Assembly: GCA_033026295.1 (NCBI GenBank)
Contig: CM065186.1
Span: forward strand, 19,503,672-19,567,671
DNA from: Channa striata
Taxonomy: Eukaryota > Chordata > Actinopteri > Anabantiformes > Channidae
Length of the DNA: 64,000 bases
Direction: 5' to 3'
The translations under genes were made by a program, and so were the position numbers. The notes below the pieces were generated by a model. It saw only the letters and a program-made list of their open reading frames with translations, made no database searches and had not been told where the DNA came from. Shown here one piece after another: positions 11,336 through 21,989 of this stretch; position 1 is the first letter of the stretch; each line of letters begins with the position of its first letter.

Positions 11336-13820
11336 CTCGGCTAATGAATAGCCCCTGTTCAATGAGACAAGGTCATGCTGCCAGGGGGCTAAACACAACG
11401 CCACAAAGCTGACACCTCTGCTGGGACAGGAGGCAGACGCTGTTAATGCACTCCTCTATTGTCCTATCCCATTGGAATTTGTTCCCTGGTTCCCACCTCC
11501 AATTTTATCCTTTTATTTATTTATCTTTTTTTTTTTTGGAGCATACACTGCTGTGATATCAGTAACTGATTGTTTTTTCTTGTGCAGTGAAGGTCACATC
11601 CGTCCCACTGCAGGTCCAAGTGGGTGCAACCATCTGCTGCCTGCAGGTTCATTGTGTCTCTCCACTGTTCACAGACTAAGGTGCAGGCCCTGCTCGTACT
11701 AGCTACTGCCTGTAAGGTCATTGTTTTTATTGCTTATGGATTCAACTATTTCTTAGTTATAAGCATATGACCGAAATGCCAATAACATAACTTTGGCATG
11801 CTCTATGGCTCAAACAAAACTCAATATTTACTAGCATCATTACAGAGGCAGAAACAAAAGAATCTAACGGTCTAGAAAACGCGTCCCTCTTTAGATCTGA
11901 TAGATTCAATTTTACTGTTGTGAAAAATATTAACCACATTACTTTGTGTTTTAAGTCACTTATTGGGAACAATCCAAATCTGACGAGAGCGTTTAACTGA
12001 TCGAGAGATCAAGATTTTACCTTTGGTAAAACGTGTTTGGCGTTTGGGAACTTCGAGGTAAAGGTACAGTGCGTAAGATATGAAAAGACATGGAGCAGAA
12101 CCAGAACAAGTACTCATCTGTTTTCATTGTTGCGCAATCTACTAGTAACGAGAAAATGAGAAGCTACTCAGCTCAGGCTGGACAAACAGCTGAGTGCACA
12201 GAGGGAATTTCAGCTTTTTATCAAACTAAAGAACTGCCATTTCTTCTTCTTCTCTTGGGGCTGGTAACTCTGGTCCATTCCTGGCTTTGACTCCTCCACC
12301 ACCTCAGTCTTTCTGCCCTCTTTCTTTTTTATACGTTTAAATGTTTGCATAAGCTCTGTAATGTTAGCGCAATCTGAATTAACGTCATCACTTGACGCGG
12401 CCGTACACTAAGGCATGTCAGCTCACAGACACTTGAAAAGTCCCCGCTATCTGCCACAGCACTTCACACACTGCAACCTTAAAGCATCTGAACAAACAGT
12501 TCAATCAATGGAATCAGTCAGTCAGTTAGTCAGCCGGTCACATCACAGCACATCATACAAATGTCTGCAGACGTGCCTGATGATGAGTCTCAGTCAATCT
12601 AAAAGTGAAAGCACAAAGTTGGACTTGCCCACACAGCACTCTTTAAGCAGTGATACAGGCGGTAAATGATGTAGTGTGCACTCAGTGAAATGTTTTTCAC
12701 CCATCTCTGCTTTCAGTACATGATGTTCCACTGAGTGCCACTGAAAAGGCTTCTAGCTTCAGCTGTGACTTAAATGACAGCCTGATGGAGTACAGCGCCG
12801 GCCTGCTGAACTTTCCCCATAAGGCACCAGTCCTCCCCATAAATATTCAGAGCAGGGAACTGTGGGTGATCTTTAGTAATGTTCCAGCTGATTGGTGTAC
12901 TATGGCCGGGGTGATTTGTTGGCATCACCTTCCCGCGAAAAAGGGAAAGGAAAAAATCTTGCAGGCCATCTTGTTCATTTACCAAGGATGAGAGGCGAGC
13001 AAAGAGAAATGAGACGTGCTCTTCTTCATCACTTTCCTTCTATTTTCTAAGTAGGCTTGAAGGTCACAGCATATGAAACAATCCATAACAGACGTCGCGC
13101 GGCTGAGTCTGAGCGGAGACCAAAGGCATCTGCTGCTCTGTTGTGCTCTTGCTGAAATGGCCCTTTTCTCTTAATAACGTGCTGTCTTCTCATATGACAT
13201 TTCAGTATTCACAGAAACATGCCCGTCCTGCAGGCTCTACATTGTCCAGCACCAACCTGATCAAAATGTCAGTGCGTTTGGTGCACTGACATGTTGTCAG
13301 AGCTGCACCCTAACACGTGTCTGGCCCATAGCGCTTTGTCCCCGTTTTTGTTGCGCCACTGTACGGACACAGGATGAGTTTGAGATGCACACAAAGAGCC
13401 ACCAGATACAATATATTATATAAAATTATATAATATAATAATATTGCTAAAATAGTGTTTAGGTTGGACCAATGTGAATAATCACTATGTTAACCACATA
13501 TTTATTAAAGAGAGGTTGCTACACAGCCAAACATCCAAAGGTCAGAAGAACAAAAGGAGACAAACGAACAGGAAGATGAAAAAAAGTAGAGTTGAAAAGT
13601 CTGAAGATGAATATGATAATTCACAACTGAATGATGTGATGTCAGCTTCAGCAGCTGGAGTCTGTATGTGTTTTATCTGATCTGTCGGCTCGGCTACTGC
13701 CCCAGTAGCAAGTACTGATGATGTAGCAAAGGTAATGCATCTGTTCTAGGGACGCAGTTACTGAAGGAAGGCATCTAAGCCGCACTGTGATGTTATCACA
13801 CCATTCAGTCGTCATTATCT
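11334..13820. other. unique non-coding DNA
   Basis: No gene recognised. AAGGTACAGTGCGTAAGATA at 12061-12080 resembles the first bases of a common fish repeat but is too short to call. A 10-bp perfect hairpin lies at 13266-13292. An AT-only patch lies at 13410-13445. Confidence 0.3.
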
Positions 13821-14132
13821 GTTGCTATCAGCACCATAGTCATGGATCGGTAGGAACTTGCTCCACATGCTAGAAGGCTTAGTAAGTCAGTATTGTGCAG
13901 AATGGTCGTTGGCAAGAGTTTAGGCACAAAGATGAGAAAGTTAAAGACGGGAAAGGAACGACACTGTTGCTCTGACCCCCTCACTAAAAACCCTTTGACG
14001 ACTCACCACCAAATCCCTTCCGTGTTTGCTGCAGCTAGTAGATGATGCCAATTTCCGAACATCTCGCTGAAATTACTTACGCCAGTAGGTAGTAGGTGAC
14101 CGACCAAGCTATGCTCATGGGCTGATAACAAT
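13821..14132. mobile_element. putative MITE, copy A
   Basis: The left end reads GTTGCTATCAGCACCATAG and the right end, read on the minus strand, begins ATTGTTATCAGCCCATGAGC, giving degenerate terminal inverted repeats. A second locus at 21.48-21.99 kb shares both ends, including the inner string TGCTCCACATGCT, and the right-end string GTAGTAGGTGACC. The interiors differ in length and sequence. There is no transposase, so this is a non-autonomous DNA transposon of unassigned superfamily. I could not identify a clean target-site duplication. Confidence 0.5.
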
Positions 14133-15985
14133 CATGTTGCCTAATTTAAGTCTAGGGTTCATCCAGAATAAGCCATTTTTAATTTCTTAATTTTTTTTTC
14201 TTAATTTTCTCTGTCTGGTGGGAAAATTGTTTGACAAAATTAGTAGCCTGAGCTTGACAGTTTAGATATATTCTTTATACCAAATGCATTGTTCTTTATT
14301 GTTTATTGACTCTATTTTGTCTTTGTTGACATTGTCAGTTCAGGAAACCCTGAAATTTCCAGACAAACTACAGTGGACATGTCCTCAGAGAAAGCTATGG
14401 CCCTAGGTAGTTGGCATTTAGAATGAAGTGTAATGCCAAATGTGCATCCTGTTGTAGGGGGGTGGTACTGGTGTGTGTGACTGTCCCCCCAGCACCAAAA
14501 CGGTCAGAAACAATCCTGGCACCATGTGCCTATTGTCTGCCGTCTCCTGTAGTCTGGGGCAGGTGTGTCTATGAAAAAAAGTCTCTCAATGGAGAAATTT
14601 AGGCACATGAAAGCAGCATGAGCTAATGCACACTGGGGTGCATTCAAGAAGTGACAATATGGCGGATGTTATACAAAGCCCTGGCTTTTCAGACTAGTGA
14701 ATGTGCTCCATTAGGAATAGTGGTTGTGGTTGTTTTTCAGAGCTCCTGTGGTTAAGTGGCTGCTTTAATTAGGGAAACATTATTGTGCAGTCATTCAGTA
14801 GACACCGTTAAGTCAAACAACTCAGTTAAGCCTCGCGCGCAGTACAAATGTGGCTTAATTAGGAGTTAAAAGTCTAACTGTCGAATTTTCAAATCTAATC
14901 AGTATGCCTTTGAAAGGGCAATCTGCTTGCGGCCTACACTTGTGTTTGTAACGTCGCTGTTTGACACTCGCTTGATCTGCAAGGCTGTTTTGGTTTGTTT
15001 CAACTCGGCGGTAGCACTGCAGCTGATTGTATGGAAAGGAAGCATTGCATTTAGGGGTGGTGTGGTCTTAATTTTCTCCCGTCACACATAAATGCTGCAA
15101 GTGAGGGGGTGAGGACAAAATTAAACAGATTCGACATTGATAAAGTCTAATTATTGAATAAAAACACAGCCAGGAGACAGCTATAGGAGCAGCTGTACAT
15201 GCACATCTTCTAAATGAAGTCTAATTGGTTTATAATACTGGTGCTCAGGGTTGAGCTATAACAGGCTGAATAAGGAACAAATCACTAAAACATGTATATG
15301 GGAAGTAATTCAAAAGAGACATTTTGTGTGACTGAGCTAAGACACACTTGTGAATGAAAAAGGCAGCAGCCTTGGCACTGACATGCTTGAAAAAGAGAAT
15401 GCATCTGGAAATAATTATTTCTACACTATCAAACATAAGCTACTGCTATCACGAAGCTCAAAATCAGTCTACTCTGCTCCACCCTGCTACAGTCTGCTAC
15501 ACTCCGTCATGCTGTGCCCAGGGCGTTGGCTAACTTTATGAAATTACAGTACATCAAAATGCTGTAAATACTGCTTAATAACATCCGCAAATGATTAAAA
15601 TCATCATTGGTTAAAATATCTCGCTCAGCAACATTTAGAAGTGAGTACCTCTGCGCTGCTGCCAGGCTATTCCATAAGTCTGCATGACAGACTGTAGATT
15701 CTTTATGACAGATTCATATCAAATGGATTTGCACAGGTCATGTAGCCCTCACGCAGCCTCTACTGTTGATAACAAGGATACTAACACTAAACAAGTAGGC
15801 ACTGATCATATTCAGATTCACCAGTCAACCTAACTAGATGCCTTTGGACTGTGGGAGCAAACCCACACAAGCACAGGGAGAACATGCCATTCCCATGGAA
15901 TGAAATGTCGAGTGCTCTCTGTGTGTCCACATGTTAGCCATAACACAAAGCAGTCATCTGTCCACGGTGTACCCTGCCATCCACC
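14133..15985. other. unique non-coding DNA, possible regulatory block
   Basis: A repeat-free section of balanced composition spans about 14740-15010, with several TAATTA-type homeodomain cores, and could be a conserved element. No coding sequence recognised. Confidence 0.3.
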
Positions 15986-15987
15986 TA

Positions 15988-16410
15988 CAACATTTTGTCT
16001 TCACCATATCCTGTCACTAGTGGTGTCCCACAAGGCTCCACCATTGGTCTCTTGTTTTATATCTATCTCTTACACCTTGGAAATATTTCAGGGCATTTGT
16101 TATTTCTTTTCACTGCTTTGCAGATGATGCACTTCATATATCCACCAAGAATGACTTTGCTTTTCCACGTACCTGTCTTACTAATTGCAATAAAATCATG
16201 GTTTACCTGGAACTTTCTTCAGCTTAATGGTTATTAGTGAGAGGTCCTTATTGTAGGCCCTGGAGGGGTCGTCTTTTCAGACCTTCTGCACGTTTGGAAA
16301 CCACGAGTTGAAGGGCATTAAGTCACACAGCCCCCCATCTGTAGAACTCTCTGACATTTTTAAAACAGACTCTTTTATCTCCCAAAAAATCCCGTCATGA
16401 CTTAACTATT
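15988..16410 (+). pseudogene. L2-type LINE reverse transcriptase fragment (broken)
   Basis: Part of the reverse transcriptase of a non-LTR retrotransposon, which would copy LINE RNA by target-primed reverse transcription. Translation around 16015-16080 gives SGVPQGSTIGLLFYIYLL, the conserved (S)GVPQGS block of LINE reverse transcriptases. In another frame at about 16110-16150 comes FHCFADDALHIS, which holds the catalytic ADD motif. Near 16225-16262 the reading NGY, two stops, EVLIVGP resembles the KTEVLxxGP segment that follows in L2-type elements. The frames do not connect and stops interrupt, so it is dead. Neither the 5' part of the ORF nor a clear 3' tail is present. The L2/Maui assignment is from recall of teleost LINEs; a related clade is possible. 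Confidence 0.75.
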
Positions 16411-19400
16411 TAAAAGGGCTTGTTCTGTGTAATTTCCAACTGTAGTTTATCCTTAATAGGTAATCTTTGTCCTTTACGTGATTTCAATTATTTGCCCTTC
16501 TTGTCTGTTACTGTTTGTTGTTTTTTCTGTACTAGAGTGGCTTCAAAGGTGAAAGGCAGTATGATTAATATTGTTTTTTTTTTTTTATTGTTAATTATTA
16601 CTTTGCTTCATCTGGAATGGCATATAGATACGCACATATTGCATCAACCCAGGAAACCTTTTCTCCATCCAATATTGCTGTTCAATAGAACAGATTGTAA
16701 TAAAAATTCCCTTAAGTGGCTTTTTTTCCCCAGTTGAATGAATGGAGATGTCACACTGGTATGAAGGGTGCTATATGCCACAATGGTCATAAAACACGAT
16801 GAAGAGCGGAACTGCTCTGATCTAAGCATCATTTTCAAGAATGACTTTTTTTAAAAAAGCAATGCCACATGAAACTGTGCCTAGAGCTTAAAAGAGGAGA
16901 AGAAAAATAAGAGAAGGGGAGGAAAGAGGAGACAGGGAGCGTAAAATCAAATGCATACTTGAGCTGGTGTCGGAGTGGAAGATAAAGAAGACCAAGCAGA
17001 TGAGTGATTGTGAATCGATAGCCTCTGGGCACAGTGCTCTTCTCTCTCTCGCTGTAACCTTGCAGGTCAGTGCTGATTCAATACACCTCCACTACCAATA
17101 TGCCTTTAAGCCCAGAGGCACACAAACCCCTTCATTAACAGCCTGGTATTAGTGAATTGCTTCTTCAAGTCTCCACATTAGGCTTTGTGCAGTGTTTTCC
17201 TTTGACCTCACACAATACACACTGATCTCCTCCCCTTCCCCTGACGCCTTCCCTTTGCTCAGATCAGAGACTAAATATTGTTCTCTTTTTTCTCCGAAAG
17301 TGCAAACGAGTCCAACTCGGTTAAAGCAGTGGGCATTTAAAGGCCGAAGGCATTATTATCTTATTCAATTTGAGTGTTTCTCAACCTTTTCTGCGACCTC
17401 TGTCTTTACACGCTAAATTCTCATAAATCCTTACAATGGTCTTAAAAGAAACGGTTAAAATAATTACATTAGAAACTGGAACCTTAGGTATGCAAAAAAG
17501 CATAACAATAAAATAATTACCCAATCTTTCTCCTGAATTTCTTTACGTAGGCATAGGCTGTAACCTCATTTCTTTTCTGGGCTTTATTCTTACATAAGTT
17601 CAGCACAAAGGCTATGTTCACTCCACACATTTATTAAATATCAATAACACCTTAGCGTCTTATTTATTGCTGTCAGATGTCTCCTAACAAAGTACCTAGA
17701 CTTAATAGCTCGCTTAATTACTGAACTCAAACTTCTTCTGATAAAGGTCTCGGAAAACACTTTCCGACATCCTGTTTGGATATTTTAGAATAGTTGACAA
17801 GCAAAATGCATTTTTACACATATTATTTATCTTAATGTTGGATGGGGCTGATGGCTGGACAGCGGGATCAGCTGTCTTCTTGGCATTCAGAAGAACAAAC
17901 AAATTACGATCCAATCAACTACTAACTCTCCAATTTGAGGTTTTATAGAAAGTTCTTTGGTGCGATGGGGTAGAAGGCCGGGCCGCAGACACCCCATCCT
18001 GTCAATATTGGCTAATGCTAACTAGCCAATATCCACCTAAAATGTTGGTAAACCCTTTCTGTGGCTAACCCTCATCCTACCAGTCTAGCTGTATTTTCCC
18101 TGCAATGCCACTGGATTTGACAGATCGGCAGATACAATGAAGCTTTGCTCTTTAGTCTTTTCTGTCTCTCTCGTGTCTCTGACCTCCTCTCATCCTCACA
18201 AACATTACTGTGCAGCTCTGACCAACGCTGAGGTGCACGCTTCATGACAAGATTAAGACACCTGAACGGATAAGATGCAGCATGCTATGCTGAGGCGGCT
18301 GCCATCGTCACTGCTCAGGCTTTTAAAGGTGCATTTGAAATTGCATCAGTGAGCTGATAAACGGGGTTTTTGGCAGGCAGTTTGTGTGGCATAATCTCTC
18401 AGCAGTAGGGACGCGCTTGAGTGCTGGACAGCGAGAAATTCGATTAACGCGTCCTCCAGGTTCTTCCTCTTTCCCCAGCACCATCCACACTTTACACACC
18501 CACCCCCCCGACCCCCGACCTCTAGGTTGGATTCAACTCAGGACATGGATCCCGACACACGCAAGTGGCTAATGACAAAGCCACTGTTCCCCGGCTAGAA
18601 TTCCATCTGCTGGTGACAAGGCTTCAGAAGCAGATGCCATGCTGGCAAAGCTGGTTAAAAGTCTGCCTGGTTCCTGTGGGTATATATATGTCTGTGTGTC
18701 TTCATCTGTTCGCAAATGTATGTTTTTGACCCCCGTCACACCTGATAATAACATGCATCCTGGGTAATCAGTCTGCTGTCAGGGAGTGGGGGAAAAACTG
18801 AATAATTCAAGCTTTAAATATGGGCTAGACACATGAAAAAGCAGATCAACTAAACTACTTTATGCGGGTGAGCAAGGACACGCTTTACCACCAGAGTGTA
18901 AATGCAACACGTCTCCCTTGCATATCTCTGAGACACCCAAACACAAATTAACTTTTATGCAAAAACCCAGCCAGGAACTGTGCGAAGCAGCAGCCAGCCA
19001 ACTTTACACCTTACTGGTTTGCCTCGTCACTGCTGGATGCATCGCTACAAACAGGTTTGACTAGTTTACTTGATGTCAGTCACATCCTGTAGCCCTTTAA
19101 AATCCACATACATCCAGGTTCTTGTTTAAAATGATGATTAAACACACACAGGTTACTGTAGATTGCATTTCTGTGAGATGGTTTTATTGATGCAAACATG
19201 ACCTACGTCAGGCCTGTTGTCACAACTTTCAGTGAGCCTGTGTTACTCTGTGTGTCAAGGCTTAGCACACATACTGCACGTTTTCTTTGCCGTTCGAGTC
19301 AAATTCATTGTCCACTGAAATCAAACGGAAGGTTTAAGATGTTTTATTGCAATTAAAGGTCTGATCCATCTTCCTCCTGGTTCAGTTTTCTTTTCAGTGA

Positions 19401-19499
19401 GTTTTGCTCAAGTATTGACTACAAAGTCTCAAGTTAAGTCCTCACCAAATAACTGCTGTGTTCGATTTCTGAATATAGTCAAAGTTAAGTGAAATGAGT
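16411..19499. other. unique non-coding DNA
   Basis: A T-rich tract lies at 16575-16587, a purine-rich patch at 16890-16940, and a 10-bp perfect inverted repeat containing ATTGG/CCAAT at 18005-18032. No gene or transposon recognised. Confidence 0.3.
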
Positions 19500-19690
19500 A
19501 AGAGATAAGATAAAATGCGACATTATTTATCCCACAGTGGGGAGATTCTTAGTGTTACAGCAGCAGGAACAAACAAAAAGAAAATGAAAAACAGGATAAA
19601 AAGAACAACAGCATTAACTGTGCAAAACAATGTATCAAAAAATATCGTACAGTGCAGAAATTATGGACTTTTTAATAATAGACAAAAATG
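19500..19690 (-). repeat. LINE-derived 3' end, minus strand
   Basis: AGAGATAAGATAAAATG, then TTATTTATCCCACAGTGGGG, then GTGTTACAGCAGCAGGAAC, match a very common fish repeat that reads, on the other strand, ...GCTGCTGTAACAC...CCCCACTGTGGGATAAATAA and ends in a (TATCT)-type pentamer tail. The tail (AGATA on plus) sits at the left edge, so the element runs on the minus strand. Only the terminal part is present; the identification is from recall. Confidence 0.5.
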
Positions 19691-21480
19691 GTAGTACGTA
19701 GCAAACGTGTAACCCTGGTTCCGCTTAGCTGTTTAAGGCAGTGACACAACAATGGATTGTTGGAGTGTTATTAAAATGACTGTATTTGTATAGTTACCAG
19801 GATAAACGTTCATAAAGCCGGACATTTAGCCAGGTTGCTGTATTTTAACAGCGTGTCGGAGTATTTTTAAAGTGACACACTTGATAAATGTGATTCCAGC
19901 CAATTTAATGACTCTGGGTAGAGATTATGACGACTTGAATCGCGAATCTCTCTCCTGCCCACGGATTGTGTTTCAGACGAGGATGTGTAACGGTACGTCA
20001 TGTGTTGCCTTACATGTATAAATGTAATTACTGTTATGAAGAATAATTTAAAGTGTATGAAGCTCTCTAGCCTTAACATACAGGCTAAGTGTGTTAGCTT
20101 TATGTTAGAACCAACAAAACAGACCGCAAAGTTATTCCCCCGAAAAGCAGCATAGGATGACTCGGTTTATGAGAAGACTGCTGCCTGCGTCGGTGCAATC
20201 CTCCAGAGAGAAGTGCTGATTCCTTCTTTCCGCCCTTAAACTTGGTCCTTTGCACCCTTTTTATAAGATTTGTATCTTTTGAAATGCGATAAAGGACAGG
20301 TGCTTCTGTTTTTTTTTACCGAACACGAACATTCATGTATGCTACAGGAGCTCCAGGTCTTCCACTGTTCCAATGTAATGACACAACGGAACTTAAACTG
20401 CAGTGCAGAAGTCTGAATGTACCTTGAAAGAACATCTTGAAAATGAAACGCTCCTGAACGGGATTGAACAAGCCAGATTTAGAAAACCATAACTTCTATG
20501 TAGAACAGACAGTTGCATTTGGTTGGATGTCAGTTGGTCTTATGCACAAACCCGGGAACTTATCCACAGTATTTACTAAAAGATAATTCTTCATCAATTA
20601 CAAGCTGTAATTTTCCCAATCAAACATGGAAACCACATACTAATTTGAAATATCAGAGGAAATAAATAATAATACCAGATTAAAACTGATTCTGCAGTGA
20701 TTTAAGGTGTTTTTCTTTTCTGTTTCCTATTTTTGGGCACAAGTTGACTATCTTTAACTTGCAAGTAAGATCACTGGTGGTAACATCAAACATCTAGCCT
20801 CAGTTTATTACTCAGTTTAAGTTATTACAGCCTCTACATTTACAATCTCTCAAAAACAAATTTAGGAAATATTTTTTAACAGCCAGAAATTTTGGGGAAA
20901 ATAATTACAGGAAAACATCCTGTTACCTGAAGTCATGTAGTGTAGCATGAAAAGCCAAATTGTCTTTTTTTTCCCACTGGCACTGTGTCTCACCCCGACA
21001 CGGCTCCTGGACAAGTCGGGTGCCCCTCACAGCCCGACTGACTAGTAGAAATGCATAAATATTCTGTCAATTAGACGTTTAGTGTTAACCTGCTCCCAGC
21101 AATTTGTGATAAGGTGTGGGAGTGGTGAGGTGAATCCAGCTAATAAATGACTAGAGCCACTGGAGCACCTCCTCGGAACGACAGATTAAAAAAAAAGAAA
21201 AAAAAGGAGAAGTCGCCTGGCAAATGTATTTCCCTTGGGAGAACCCCAATCTAATTATGGAGGAAGATGAGAGGTGGAGGTGGCGAGGAAGGTGCTCAGG
21301 AGGTGGGACAGGTTGTGTGTGTAAGCATGTGTGAATCATGGGCTCAATATCCAATACCGTGCCTGCGTGGTAGCATGATAATGTTATAGACGCCTTTTTA
21401 AATAACAGTGCTGTAAAAGCCCAAAGTTATTAACCCCGACAGGTATGTGCCTTCTTTGTTGGGTGTTATCATGTGATTCA
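19691..21480. other. unique non-coding DNA
   Basis: No gene found. The section 20960-21150 (CACCCCGACACGG onward) is repeat-free and could be conserved. An A/G-only stretch at 21188-21209 is low complexity. Confidence 0.3.
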
Positions 21481-21989
21481 ATGTCAGCACCATAGCTATG
21501 GGCCAGTGGTTACCTGCTCCACATGCTTGTACACTCACAATGTCGTTATCAAGTGACAACAAGTGCTGTAACATCATTTGGTTTTTTAGCCTAAATGGGG
21601 AGTTACAAATAAAATATTGCTGAACATCAGTAAAATTTTAACTTACAACTTATCGTCAAAACCTCCGATTTCTTGCCCTTCAATGTCCGTTGTCTTTTTT
21701 TTTTTAGGTACTGTTTGGGCACGTTAGGCTCTGGGGAAGATCGAGTGCTGAAATAATAGAGAATAAATGTAACAGTGTTTAACTGCTCATACACAAACTC
21801 ATGGTCTTTTTCTAGCCTCAGCCGAAACTAGACACAGAATTCTTCAATTGTCCGTAGATTTGACAGTGTTGTGATTTGTACACTCTCGCTTTGGCTAGCT
21901 AAAGCCAATTTTACATATTTTTTGTTCATAATAACTATACCAAAAAGTAGTAGGTGACCTGCTAAACCATTACTATGGGCTGACAGTGA
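21481..21989. mobile_element. putative MITE, copy B
   Basis: The left end, ATGTCAGCACCATAGCTATGG, mirrors the right end at 21946-21989, whose reverse complement begins ACTGTCAGCCCATAGTAATGG, so it has degenerate terminal inverted repeats. Both ends are shared with copy A at 13.82-14.13 kb (CAGCACCATAG...TGCTCCACATGCT on the left, GTAGTAGGTGACC...ATGGGCTGA on the right). The interior is about 200 bp longer than in copy A and contains a T-rich run at 21696-21708. No transposase motif is visible. Confidence 0.5.

Noticed and set aside
12055..12085. Start of a common fish repeat (AAGGTACAGTGCGTAAGATA)
   Set aside because: Resemblance covers about 20 bases and the following sequence does not match what I recall of the repeat.
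14087..14100. let-7-like string GGTAGTAGGT
   Set aside because: The let-7 start is not matched (no TGAGGTAG), there is no complementary arm at pre-miRNA distance, and the string is part of the MITE terminus shared with copy B.
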